Shown here: one piece after another, positions 21,572-30,235 of the stretch
How the letters are laid out: each line of letters starts with the position of its first letter
How positions within the stretch are numbered: position 1 is the first letter of the stretch
IMG/VR virus record: IMGVR_UViG_3300036857_000138
Span: 1 to 50,004 of that record
Origin: a virus
Length of the DNA: 50,004 nucleotides
Reading direction: 5' to 3' (one strand)
The notes under the pieces: generated by a model
What the model was told of the DNA's origin: nothing
Seen by the model: the letters and a program-made list of their open reading frames with translations, nothing else
Databases searched by the model: none
Made by a program: the position numbers and the translations under genes

Positions 21572-23454
21572 AGGCCGTGGGGGTGTCGAGTGACGAAGCC
21601 GGAGTGCGAGCGCCCCGAGGACCAGCCGCCACCGCCGGGGTTCGAGCCTTGACTGCCCCCGGCTTGGAACGTGCGCCAGCCCGAGGCGGTGCGGATCACG
21701 CCGAAGACGTGTTCGACGTTCGAGTAGATCGTGACCCACTCGCCGGGTCCCGAGTCGCCGAAGCTCATAAGCGCCGGTGAGGCCTCCGGGGTCGAGAGGT
21801 AGCCGCCCGCGTGCAGTACCGACGAGACGAAGCCGGAGCAGTCGCAGGGCGTACTCGGCGAGGCGAACGTCGAGCCGTGGCCGCCGCCCCAGTCGTAGGG
21901 GTTGTTGGCCTTGTCGAAGGCTTCGATCATCGAGATCATCGCCTCGACCGGACGCGGAGCGTTGCCGTCCGCACCGAACTTCGAGGCCCCCGCTTTCGGG
22001 CGGCCGGTCGAGGATTTCACCGCCTTCGGGGCAGGCTCGGGCAACGGTTCGGTCGGCCGCTTGAGGGTGATCGTCACGACCGAGTCGCGTTTCGCCAGCG
22101 GCGCGGAAATCGTCGAGACGATGTAGCTGCCGTCCGCCGGGCCGTGATTGTTGACCCACGCCCGCGAGCCGGGCGGCGCGGCCCACGACTTCGCCAGCGC
22201 CGAGACGGTGACGGTCTGGACTTCCTTGCCGAGGTCGTAGTCGAAGCTCGTGTCGAGGACCCCCGGCGTCGAGTCCGAGATCGTCATCCGCCGCATCGAC
22301 CGGAGCAGGTCCGACTCGGCGATGAAATAGACCCAGCCCGCCGACTCGAAGAATCGCCAGTTGACCTCTTTCCCGAGCCGCGAGCCGCAGGCCCAGCCGT
22401 CTTCTTTCGCTTTCTGCTCGAAGGCGTAGCGCTGGAACCGGGTCGGGCCTTCGCCGCCGCCTTCGATTTCGCCGCCGCCGAACGATTCGACCCATTCGAG
22501 CGCTTCGGATTCGACCGCCCCGTAGTTGGCGCGGCCGTGGGACGAGAGGCCCGCCCCCGAGGCCTGCACGTCCTGCGCGATTTCGTACGGTTTCGCGTTC
22601 GGGTGGCGGGCGAAGTTGCCGAGCGCCCCGCCCTTCTCGGTCGTCCAGTTCTTGCCGGTCAGGAACCCGACGATTTGCTCGACGTGATCGAGGCCCGCGA
22701 GCGGGGTGCCGGGCAGGCCTTGCAGAATGTTCGAGGAAAGCTCGCCGAGGTTCGACTCGACGAGCAGGGCCTCCATCAGCGCCACCATCACGCGGGTCGG
22801 GGCCTTGTGCGACTCGGCGATGCGAAGGGCGAGGTCGCCGAGCTTGCGTTGCGCGGGGGACGCCTCGCCGCCTTCCTTCTCCGGCAGGTGTGAATCCCCG
22901 TCTAGACCCTTCCCACGCCGTAGGTTCGCGTCTGAGCGCGTCTCGTGGGCCTGTACGGCCGATTTGATCGGCTGGATCGTTTCCAGTTGCGGGCAGACGA
23001 ACCGGATCGGCGGACCCTGCGCGGCGCGAATGATCCGCAGGACGAACTCGGCCCGCGTCACCTTGTCGCGGAACGCCTTGCGCGGACCCTTGACGGCCCG
23101 GATCAAGGCGACGACTTCCGGCTCGTACACGAGGGTCAGCGGCGCTTCGCTCGACTGCTGGCTGACCTTCGTGAAGAGGAAGTTGATCCCGTCGAGCGTG
23201 ACCCGGTGCCGTTCGAGCAGCAGCGGCGATTGCAGCAGGTGCCGGTTCGGGTCGAGGATCGAGAGGTTGAGGGTCGAGGCCCCGGCGATCGTCCGTTCGA
23301 GGGTGCCTTCGATCAGGGCGTCGCCGATGATCGCTTTCATCGAATCGCCCCGCAGGAAGAGATCGTCGAGATCGGACGTGATCCCCTGCAAGCGGGTAAA
23401 GAGCCGGTTCTTTTTCGAGTCGGCCCGGATGCGATTTTGCAGCTTCGTCGTCAT
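21568..23454 (-). CDS. Baseplate hub protein with NlpC/P60 tail lysin domain
   Basis: 628 residues from ATG 23454 (ATGA overlap). The first 500 residues resemble gpD/XkdQ-type hub proteins, with an inserted helical region near 200-330. The C-terminal 110 hold an NlpC/P60 peptidase: Y-D-W-G-G-G-H, Cys 539 in C-D-C-S-G-F, and His 582 in V-E-H-V-F-G-V. It would cut wall peptides during DNA entry. A third peptidoglycan enzyme besides the two lysis proteins. Confidence 0.8.
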   Translation of the reverse strand: MTTKLQNRIRADSKKNRLFTRLQGITSDLDDLFLRGDSMKAIIGDALIEGTLERTIAGASTLNLSILDPNRHLLQSPLLLERHRVTLDGINFLFTKVSQQSSEAPLTLVYEPEVVALIRAVKGPRKAFRDKVTRAEFVLRIIRAAQGPPIRFVCPQLETIQPIKSAVQAHETRSDANLRRGKGLDGDSHLPEKEGGEASPAQRKLGDLALRIAESHKAPTRVMVALMEALLVESNLGELSSNILQGLPGTPLAGLDHVEQIVGFLTGKNWTTEKGGALGNFARHPNAKPYEIAQDVQASGAGLSSHGRANYGAVESEALEWVESFGGGEIEGGGEGPTRFQRYAFEQKAKEDGWACGSRLGKEVNWRFFESAGWVYFIAESDLLRSMRRMTISDSTPGVLDTSFDYDLGKEVQTVTVSALAKSWAAPPGSRAWVNNHGPADGSYIVSTISAPLAKRDSVVTITLKRPTEPLPEPAPKAVKSSTGRPKAGASKFGADGNAPRPVEAMISMIEAFDKANNPYDWGGGHGSTFASPSTPCDCSGFVSSVLHAGGYLSTPEASPALMSFGDSGPGEWVTIYSNVEHVFGVIRTASGWRTFQAGGSQGSNPGGGGWSSGRSHSGFVTRHPHGL

Positions 23455-24089
23455 CGCGGCAGGCTCAGTCGGCGGCCCGCTTGCAGCTTGCGCCGGGTGT
23501 CGTTGATCCCGTTCAACTTGGCAATCTCTCCGGCCCGATTCGGGTTGCCGTACATGCGGGTCGAGACGCGCAGGAGCGTTTCGCCGTCGTGCAGGACCGT
23601 CGTCTGCACCGGCTTCCCCTTGCCGACCCCCATCCGATTTATCCGCCGGAACCGAACCGTGTCGGGGTCGATGAACTGCAAGAGCTTGAGGGTCAGTTCT
23701 TGGCGGACGAGTTCGCCGCCCCGGCCCCGGAACGGTGCCGAGCGAAGGCCGTCGCCCCACTCCGGCAGTTCCATCACGAACCGCGTCCCCGAGTAGGGGA
23801 TCGGCCCCGAGGCCGTGAAGTCGGGCGGCCGCTGGCCCTCGCGGCCCCGGCAGAGCTTGAGTATCTGTTCGACCTCGTCCTCGACCGAGTCGTGCGGCCA
23901 GCCGTCGAGCAGGACCGGCACGTCAACCCGGATCAAGGTCTGGCCCCGGTAGTCGGTCATCGCTACCCGGTTCGAGCGGGCGACTTCTTCCCAGTTCGGC
24001 GAGCCGCCCGAGAGGACCGCCGGACCGGCACCGAGGGGAACGGTGAAATCGAACTTGCCCCGCGAGAAGAGTCGGACCTCGGGTTTCAT
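23451..24089 (-). CDS. LysM-containing tail protein next to the tape measure
   Basis: 212 residues. C-terminal 50 residues form a LysM motif (DGETLLRVSTRMYGNPN, I-A-K-L-N-G-I-N, L-Q-A-G-R-R-L-S-L-P). The N-terminal part (RGQTLIRVDVPVLLDGW) fits the tail proteins of the XkdP or gpX/gpU zone that link the tape measure and baseplate hub. LysM may hold the tail to peptidoglycan or to other tail parts. ATG start. Confidence 0.75.
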   Translation of the reverse strand: MKPEVRLFSRGKFDFTVPLGAGPAVLSGGSPNWEEVARSNRVAMTDYRGQTLIRVDVPVLLDGWPHDSVEDEVEQILKLCRGREGQRPPDFTASGPIPYSGTRFVMELPEWGDGLRSAPFRGRGGELVRQELTLKLLQFIDPDTVRFRRINRMGVGKGKPVQTTVLHDGETLLRVSTRMYGNPNRAGEIAKLNGINDTRRKLQAGRRLSLPR

Positions 24090-25855
24090 TGCCTCGCGTC
24101 CGCGTCGTCTTGGATAGCGATCACCGTCTCGGTCAGGACCCGGCCGTCGAGGTTCAACTGCACCGGCTGCCTGATCTCACGGCGCGGCCGCCGGAACTGT
24201 TCACCGCCGAAGACGACCCGCTTCGACTCGCGGTTGGGGATCACGTCGGTTCCTCGGGGTAGGGAAACAAGCTCGGGTCCGGCCTCGCCGACGACCGCCA
24301 GGCCACCGGGAAAGCTCCGAATACCGTGTTGCCCGCCGGGGATCAGGCTGCCCGCGAACCCCGCCACGTCGCCCGCCGCGCCGAGGACCTTGCCGACGAC
24401 GCCGCCGGTGAGCTTGTCCTTGACTTCGTTGATCTTGTCGATGACCGCCTTCACCTTTTCCCATGCCCAGATGAACGGCGCGGCGATTTTCTTACCGACT
24501 CCGGCGAGCGCCCCGGCGATCTTGCCCGGCAGGCCCTTGAAGAACCCGACGACGGCGTTGAAGGCCCCGACGATCGCATCCTTCATTGCGAAGACGACGC
24601 CCTTGATCCGGCCGACGTTGGCCTTGATCACTTTGTAGATCGTGATCCAGACGACGAGGATCGGCGAGATCGGGATGATCAAGACCTGCCAGTTCTTCTT
24701 GACGAACGAGAAGATCGCATCGACCCCGTTGCGGAACCACTTGATCTTTTTGTAGGCGATGAAGAACGCGACCCCGAGGGCGATCACCGCGAGCATGATC
24801 AGGGTCACCGGTGAGGCCGCGATCGCCAGCGCCGTAGTCGCCACGGTGAGCGCGGTCGTCGCCACCGTCCAAGCGACGTAGGCCGCGACGACGGCCTCGA
24901 TCACTTCGGGGTGTTTGACGAGCCAGACGACGACGTTCTTGATCGCCTCGGCGAGCGGCTTGAGGGCCTGAAACACGTCGTGAATCGGGCCTTTGCCTTT
25001 GCGCCATTCCCTGATCCAGCGGCCGACGATATTGATCCCTTTCAGCAGCCAGGGCACGACCTTTTCCGAGAAGACGATCTGGAACCCGATCATCGCCAGT
25101 TCCATTCGGCGCTGGGCGGTGACGAAGTCGCCCATGTTTTTCGCCCCGGTCGCGGTCAGGACGGCACCGAACGATTTGGCTTCGGCGATGTTTTCGTGCA
25201 GCGCTTGCCGCCCTTCGCGGAAGAGCGGGAAGACCTGCGCGTAGCCTTTGCCGAACAGTTTTGACGCGAGGGCCTGCCGGGTCGTGCCTTTGGCGGTGTT
25301 CTCGAACCCTTCGGATATGTCGCCGAGCAACTGCCCGAAGTGATGCGACCCGACTTCGACCTCTTTCTGACTGATCCCGAGCTTGCGGAACGCACCCTCG
25401 GCAGTCGTCGATCCGGTCGCCGCCGCTTTCGCTTGTTTGGCGATCGTGTTCATCGCCATCCCGAACTTCGTCGCGTCGGCCCCGCGCACTTTCGCCAGCG
25501 AGAGCAGCGCCGATCCCTGTTCGACCCCGAGGCCGAGGTTTTCCCGCAGGCCGATCGTCGCCTTCGCCAGGTCGGCGGTGTTCGAGATCGCGTGTTTGCC
25601 CCAGATGCCGACCGCGATCGCACCCCCGGCGAGGCCGACTGCCGCGACTTTGGCGATCCGTTTGATCCCCGACCAGGCCCCCCGGAGTTTCGACGTGATC
25701 CCGGCCATCCGGCCGCCCGCCGCCCGCGACGCGGCGCTCGCCTCGACGCTGGCGGTGCCGACCCCTTTGATCTCGGTCGAGACGAGTTTCGCTTCGGCGG
25801 CCGCCTCTTTCCCGCCGGATAGCCGGATGCGGATCGAGACGATCTCGTCAGCCAC
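24086..25855 (-). CDS. Tape measure protein
   Basis: 589 residues, the longest tail protein after the hub. Helical, Ala-rich start (TEIKGVGTASVEASAASRAA), Gly-rich hinge (GAWSGIKRIAKVAAVGLAG), several hydrophobic segments in the middle (VTLIMLAVIALGVAFFIAY) and a beta-type end. Position between the tail chaperones and baseplate genes is diagnostic. It sets tail length and may enter the membrane at infection. Short for a myovirus, so a short tail is expected. Confidence 0.85.
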   Translation of the reverse strand: MADEIVSIRIRLSGGKEAAAEAKLVSTEIKGVGTASVEASAASRAAGGRMAGITSKLRGAWSGIKRIAKVAAVGLAGGAIAVGIWGKHAISNTADLAKATIGLRENLGLGVEQGSALLSLAKVRGADATKFGMAMNTIAKQAKAAATGSTTAEGAFRKLGISQKEVEVGSHHFGQLLGDISEGFENTAKGTTRQALASKLFGKGYAQVFPLFREGRQALHENIAEAKSFGAVLTATGAKNMGDFVTAQRRMELAMIGFQIVFSEKVVPWLLKGINIVGRWIREWRKGKGPIHDVFQALKPLAEAIKNVVVWLVKHPEVIEAVVAAYVAWTVATTALTVATTALAIAASPVTLIMLAVIALGVAFFIAYKKIKWFRNGVDAIFSFVKKNWQVLIIPISPILVVWITIYKVIKANVGRIKGVVFAMKDAIVGAFNAVVGFFKGLPGKIAGALAGVGKKIAAPFIWAWEKVKAVIDKINEVKDKLTGGVVGKVLGAAGDVAGFAGSLIPGGQHGIRSFPGGLAVVGEAGPELVSLPRGTDVIPNRESKRVVFGGEQFRRPRREIRQPVQLNLDGRVLTETVIAIQDDADARQ

Positions 25856-25864
25856 GAGGCCCCC

Positions 25865-26080
25865 TTATTTGATCCGGCTCGCTACCTCGTTGGCGATGTA
25901 GATCGCCAGCCGCCGCAGTCGGTCGTCGGTGATCTCGTCGATCTCGGCCGCCAGCGCGAGCATGATCCCGACCTCGTCCGGCCAGCGGGTGTCGAGGAAC
26001 GCCGGGCCGAGTCCGGCCAGGGCAAGGACGGCGAGCGGCCGTAGCTGCCCGTCCTCGCGCAGGGCGGCTAGGTAGGAGGG
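25865..26080 (-). CDS. Tail assembly chaperone extension reached by -1 frameshift
   Basis: This frame has good coding character from about 26080 down to 25865 (SYLAALREDGQLRPLAVLAL, then AEIDEITDDRLRRLAIYIAN) but no ATG, GTG or TTG before an internal ATG at about 25967. It is in the -1 frame relative to 26068-26667, immediately before the tape measure gene, exactly where the second tail chaperone normally arises by frameshift. A CCT slip on C CCT (26077-26080) would join the frames. No canonical X XXY YYZ heptamer is seen, so the site is a guess. Confidence 0.6.
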   Translation of the reverse strand, partial: PSYLAALREDGQLRPLAVLALAGLGPAFLDTRWPDEVGIMLALAAEIDEITDDRLRRLAIYIANEVASRIK

Positions 26081-26667
26081 ACCGCACCCTCTTCCTCGTC
26101 GTCGGACGCGATGGCCTCTTTCAGCCAGCCGTCGAGGGTGACGAAGTGATCGTTGAGCGCCGCCGGGTTCTTGAAGACGAGACGGCATATCGACTGGGCG
26201 GTGCCGGGGATCGGGTCGAGGCCGACCGCCTGCGCCAGCCGGTCGTCGTAGCGGACCGGCTCACCGCCGCGCCAGGCCGGATTCGTCTCGGCCATCGGCA
26301 TAAGCTCGGACGAGTCGCTCGGGCGGTAGAGGATCGTCTCGCAACATTGCACGATCGTCGCCGCCGCGAACTGCAACTCGGCCTCTTCGTTGCCGCCCCG
26401 GCGGAACGCCCGCTCGGCCCGCTTGCGGTAGTCGGCCCACGGCCCCGGCTTGTAGCGGGCGGCGAGGTTGCCCGAGAACCGGCCGGGGGCGATGGCGATC
26501 GTGATCCGGCGTTCCTCGGTCGCCTCTTGGTAGGCCTCGCGTAGCTCGTCGAAGACCGACGCTGGCTCGACCGGTGACTCGTCGGTCGGGTGTTCAAGCG
26601 TCGGGTCCTCGGGGACCTCTTCGAGCGTCGGGTCCTCGTGCAGGTCTGCCCCCGTATCCGGGTTCAT
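26068..26667 (-). CDS. Tail assembly chaperone
   Basis: 199 residues, ATG 26667 preceded by AACGGAAGGGAGTCACT. Acidic N-terminus (HEDPTLEEVPEDPTLEHPTD, with a D-P-T-L-E repeat), helical core with W-A-D-Y-R-K-R-A-E-R-A-F-R, and an acidic end. Lies between tail tube and tape measure, the standard chaperone position. Assists polymerisation of the tube around the tape measure and is not part of the mature virion. Call is by position. Confidence 0.7.
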   Translation of the reverse strand: MNPDTGADLHEDPTLEEVPEDPTLEHPTDESPVEPASVFDELREAYQEATEERRITIAIAPGRFSGNLAARYKPGPWADYRKRAERAFRRGGNEEAELQFAAATIVQCCETILYRPSDSSELMPMAETNPAWRGGEPVRYDDRLAQAVGLDPIPGTAQSICRLVFKNPAALNDHFVTLDGWLKEAIASDDEEEGAVPPT

Positions 26668-26705
26668 AGTGACTCCCTTCCGTTCGTGATCGAGGCCGAG
26701 CGTGC

Positions 26706-27128
26706 CTACGTGATCGGCTCGTCGGCCGAGACTTCGAGCGCGACCATCTTCTTATCCGAAGAGTTCGAGTCGTGATCGGGATGGACGAAGCCGGTCAGCG
26801 TGCCGGTGAAAGTGAGCGGATCGCCGGTCGGCGACCGATCGGTTTTCAGCATCACGCGCTTCGCGGTCACGGTTCCGATCCCGACCATGCGGTCGAGTTT
26901 CTTCGCGTAGGGGTGATCTCGCTCTAGCTTGTAGAGGCGTTGCAGGGTGAAGTCGTCGCGGGACACCGGGCCGCCGAGCGATTCCTCGGGACCCATCCCG
27001 CCGGGGCGGTGCTTCGTTGACTCGGCTTTCGCCGCGCCGCCCTCGAACATGTCGAAGACGCCGAGCGCCAGCGTTTCGCCGTTCCCTTCGATCGTGACGG
27101 TGACTCTCTCTTGATCGGTGCGGCTCAT
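26706..27128 (-). CDS. Tail tube protein
   Basis: 140 residues directly after the sheath gene with an ATGA overlap, the usual sheath-tube pair of contractile tails. Beta-rich with ERVTVTIEGNGETLALGVFD, a V-S-R-D-D-F-T-L-Q-R-L-Y motif as in several small tube proteins, and D-P-L-T-F-T-G-T-L-T-G-F-V. It builds the inner tube through which DNA passes. Family call by order and fold pattern. Confidence 0.75.
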   Translation of the reverse strand: MSRTDQERVTVTIEGNGETLALGVFDMFEGGAAKAESTKHRPGGMGPEESLGGPVSRDDFTLQRLYKLERDHPYAKKLDRMVGIGTVTAKRVMLKTDRSPTGDPLTFTGTLTGFVHPDHDSNSSDKKMVALEVSADEPIT

Positions 27129-28570
27129 TGCGCGATCGCTTCCGTTGTCGGGACCTTGACGATTTCGACGGTGAGGACTTCGCCGGTGCGCGAAGTTCGG
27201 ATGGCGATCTGGGCCTTGATTTCTTCGCGGGCGATGCTTTCCGGCGTGTTCACGTCAGGGCCGGTATTGACGTTGAAGGCTTCGTCGGGGGTCTGGCCGT
27301 AGAGGGCGTTCGCCATGTAGAACGGCAGGCAGGCCCGGCCCGAGAGGTCGGCTTCGAGGTCCTTGAAGATGTAGCCGTGGCCGTCGATCTGGGCGAAGTC
27401 GTAGTCCTCCATCACGAGGTCGGCGGCGGCCGCGACGGCCATCACGACCCGGCTCGCGGCGAAGCTCGCCCAGTCGCCATCGGTCGTCGGGTTGACGAGG
27501 GTCCGGTTGCCGTAGGTCATCGGTATCCCGCGCTTGAGGATCGCCACGGTGACGCCGGAGTTGTTGAGCGTTTCGCGTTCGGCGTCGGTGTACTGGACCG
27601 AGAGGTTGGTCGCGTAGCGACAGGCCCCGCGCTTACCGGCGGCGGCCTCGCCCGGCGAGTGCCCTTCGCCCTCCGAGCGAGCGATCAGGCCCATCTGGAT
27701 CGCCGACCAGGGGACCGTCCGGGTCGTGCCTTTGGTCAGCCCCGGTATCACCGCGTGAGCCGCCAGGAGAGCGCCGTAGCGGGCACCGGTGACGGATCGG
27801 AGGGCAACCCCTCGCGTCGTCAATTCGCCGCTCGCATCGGACGCGAGATCGAGCAGCGCCCGACGATTGTTTTCGTTGCAATGGGCGAGGATCGCTTTGT
27901 GCATCGCTTCGGTCTGGAACCCCGGCGCGGCGATCTGGCCGGGGCCGAGATCGCGGGTGAAGAGTTTGAGCGCGGCTTCGACCTGCGCTTGTTCGACTTT
28001 CGAGTTTTTGTCTTCGCCGCCGGTCAGTTCGACGGTCTGCGCTTTCGGGATCGCTTCCCCGGCTTCGCCGACTTCGGCGTTGACGTACTGCGAGGTCTGA
28101 TTCGCCCAGTTGACGATCTGTTCGATCGTCGTCAGTTCGGCAACCGACTCGACGACGACGCCGCTCAGTTCGACGATGATCGTCGCTTTGCCGCCCGCGA
28201 CTTCGACTTTGACTTTGAGTTTGTTGCCCCATTCACCGGCCGACTCGGCTTTCAATTTGACGACTTTTTTGCCGCCGGTGTCGGCGAGTTCGGCGGCCGC
28301 CTGTTTCGCCCCTTCCCCGATCGCCCGGCCGATGTAGATGCGCGAGGCCCCCTCGCGGAAGGCCGCATCGACGCAGTCGTAGAGCAGCGGGAACCCGGTC
28401 ACGCGCCCCCCGTACCGGGCCACGAAATCGGCCAGCGAGACGACCGCGAGCGCTTTGTTGGTCGGGCCTCGTTCGCTGACCCCGACTAGAAACCCGTTGG
28501 CGGTCGAGCCAGCCGAAGTCGGGGCGGCGGCTCGTTCGCCGATTAGTACGGTGTGGCCCGGCAGCGGCAT
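27125..28570 (-). CDS. Contractile tail sheath protein
   Basis: 481 residues. N-terminus P-L-P-G-H-T-V-L-I-G-E-R, then G-V-S-E-R-G-P and D-F-V-A-R-Y-G-G-R, and a C-terminal domain with R-G-A-C-R-Y-A-T-N, G-D-W-A-S-F-A-A-S-R-V-V-M-A-V and a final beta strand (GEVLTVEIVKVPTTEAI): the landmarks of phage sheath proteins. This defines the phage as a myovirus. ATG start. Confidence 0.9.
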   Translation of the reverse strand: MPLPGHTVLIGERAAAPTSAGSTANGFLVGVSERGPTNKALAVVSLADFVARYGGRVTGFPLLYDCVDAAFREGASRIYIGRAIGEGAKQAAAELADTGGKKVVKLKAESAGEWGNKLKVKVEVAGGKATIIVELSGVVVESVAELTTIEQIVNWANQTSQYVNAEVGEAGEAIPKAQTVELTGGEDKNSKVEQAQVEAALKLFTRDLGPGQIAAPGFQTEAMHKAILAHCNENNRRALLDLASDASGELTTRGVALRSVTGARYGALLAAHAVIPGLTKGTTRTVPWSAIQMGLIARSEGEGHSPGEAAAGKRGACRYATNLSVQYTDAERETLNNSGVTVAILKRGIPMTYGNRTLVNPTTDGDWASFAASRVVMAVAAAADLVMEDYDFAQIDGHGYIFKDLEADLSGRACLPFYMANALYGQTPDEAFNVNTGPDVNTPESIAREEIKAQIAIRTSRTGEVLTVEIVKVPTTEAIAQ

Positions 28571-28603
28571 CTAGCGCCAGGCTACGCAGGTTCGGCACCC
28601 CCC

Positions 28604-29233
28604 CTAGCCGGGCAGGTCCTCGACGATCTCGACCGTGACCTCGCTCGATTTGACGGTGCCCCACGGCGGCTGTTCTTCGGTACTCGGCGCTTGCGGCCCT
28701 TCGTCCCGATCGAGGACGGCGGCGGCCTCGATCTCATAGGTCGCCGAGACGGCCATCAGGTTTCGCTCAACATCGACCCCCTGCACGACCGGGTAGTTGC
28801 GCTCGTCAACCCAGCGGGTCCCGAGCGCGAAGCCGCCGAGGTCTTCGTGCTGGACGATCGCCGCCTTCGCCGCCGAGGCATAGACCCGCGTCAGGGCCTT
28901 CGTGTTCGCCATCGTGTCGGCCCCGGCGATCGCCGCCAGGCCGACCGCGTATTTGGCGCTGACCTCGCCGTCGCCGTGATACTCGGGCGGTTCGGTCAGC
29001 CCCGGCGAGTAGGCGAGAATCATCGGGATTTGGTCTTCGGGCCACTTCTCTTCGGCGGCGTGGACGACGGTGAAGCTCCGCACCGGCTCGACCCCGTCCG
29101 GCCATAGCTCGCCGTCCGGGTCCTTTTGCCGGACGACCTCGGCGATGTAGGTCGGCAGCCAGAGTTCAAGGTGGGCGAGCAGGGCGGCCTCAACGTCGGC
29201 CGCGTCGAGGATCGGTCCGAAGCGGTTGGTCAC
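28604..29233 (-). CDS. Tail completion/terminator-like protein
   Basis: 209 residues between the virion morphogenesis protein and the sheath, the place of neck or tail terminator genes. N-terminal helix (ADVEAALLAHLELWLPTYIA), central beta region (ERNLMAVSATYEIEAAAVLD), acidic end. It would cap the tail and join it to the head. ATG start with ATGA overlap. Identity is by position. Confidence 0.6.
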   Translation of the reverse strand: MTNRFGPILDAADVEAALLAHLELWLPTYIAEVVRQKDPDGELWPDGVEPVRSFTVVHAAEEKWPEDQIPMILAYSPGLTEPPEYHGDGEVSAKYAVGLAAIAGADTMANTKALTRVYASAAKAAIVQHEDLGGFALGTRWVDERNYPVVQGVDVERNLMAVSATYEIEAAAVLDRDEGPQAPSTEEQPPWGTVKSSEVTVEIVEDLPG

Positions 29234-29721
29234 GCGATCCCGCCGAACTCGGGGACCCCGAACATCGCCCGCTCTTGGGCGACCATGTAGCGCTGGACCT
29301 CCTTTGTGATCCGCCGCCGCAGGGACTCGTCAACGAGCAGCGGGTCGCGCTTCGGCATGAACCGGGTCCCGGTCTTGTGGAACTTCGCGTACTCGACCGA
29401 GGTCCCGAAGTAGAGGGTGTCGTCGGTGATGACCTCGAAGCCGCCGGAGCCGTGGCGGGTCAGAGATCGGAACATCGCTTCGGTCGCTTTCAGAATGTCG
29501 AGCGGCTGCCCGAGCGCCCGCTTGCGTTCGATCGTCGATTCTTTCAGCGGTGCCCATGCGTCCTCAGTCTCGAACAGTTTTAGCTCCGAGAGCCGGAGCA
29601 TGTCGGCGATCGCGTGCAGGACCGGACTCGCATCGTCGAGGCGGTCCCCCATGCCGAGCATCTTGTAGGCAACGTCGTCCTCACCGAACGCCTTGAAATC
29701 GACGGAGAACGGCACCGTCAA
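29230..29721 (-). CDS. Virion morphogenesis protein (Mu gpG / HK97 gp10-like)
   Basis: 163 residues. Pattern: S-P-V-L-H-A-I-A-D-M-L, then W-A-P-L-K-E-S-T-I-E-R-K, and V-E-Y-A-K-F-H-K-T-G-T-R-F-M-P-K-R-D-P, a signature of the tail completion family of Mu gpG and P2 gpS. It takes part in head-tail joining. Overlaps both neighbours by 4 bases. Confidence 0.8.
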   Translation of the reverse strand: MTVPFSVDFKAFGEDDVAYKMLGMGDRLDDASPVLHAIADMLRLSELKLFETEDAWAPLKESTIERKRALGQPLDILKATEAMFRSLTRHGSGGFEVITDDTLYFGTSVEYAKFHKTGTRFMPKRDPLLVDESLRRRITKEVQRYMVAQERAMFGVPEFGGIA

Positions 29722-30194
29722 AGCTCTTTCGAGGACGGGCCGATCACTTCGCGGAGGTCGGTGTAGGCCGCCGGGGTGAGGATCGCTTTGCCGTCAGCGC
29801 CGCCCCCTTCGCCACCGGCCGCGCCCCCGCACTCGCGGGCGACTTCCTCGTCGAGGACTTTGATCTGGCCTTCCCACAGTTTCATCAGCGAGTTGAAGCT
29901 CGACCCCGTCGCCGTCGTCTGCTCGGGGAAGTAGGACTGCTCGATCAGCATCGCGGTATAGAGGGCCGCCGCCGCCCCGGCGTCTTCGCGTAGCTCTTCG
30001 GTGCAGGGGTCGCCGACCTGCGTCATCACGCGCCGGACGCCTTTCGAGATCAGCCGTTCGACCTCTTCGCCGGTCGGCCGGGTCGTCGCGTCGAAGGTGC
30101 CGACCTCTTTCCCCGCCGGGTTCTTCGTCCGCGCCCGGATATGGGCCGCTACGTCCTCGACGCTCGGGGTCCATTCGGGCGGTTCGGCGGGCAT
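29718..30194 (-). CDS. Head-tail connector/adaptor protein
   Basis: 158 residues directly after the major capsid gene. Helical N-terminal two thirds (SVEDVAAHIRARTKNPAG, then AGAAAALYTAMLIEQSYFPE), Gly-rich linker and a short beta end, like gp6-type connectors that bind the portal. Preceded by a 41-base gap without a hairpin. Assigned by order and helical pattern. Confidence 0.65.
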   Translation of the reverse strand: MPAEPPEWTPSVEDVAAHIRARTKNPAGKEVGTFDATTRPTGEEVERLISKGVRRVMTQVGDPCTEELREDAGAAAALYTAMLIEQSYFPEQTTATGSSFNSLMKLWEGQIKVLDEEVARECGGAAGGEGGGADGKAILTPAAYTDLREVIGPSSKEL

Positions 30195-30235
30195 GGACCC
30201 AGTCTCGCGGTCCCGCTCACCCCCCCGTCAGCGGG

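Noticed and set aside
27128-28489. 453-codon plus-strand open frame opposite the sheath
   Set aside because: The sheath reading is certain. The antisense frame is a GC-rich shadow with biased composition.
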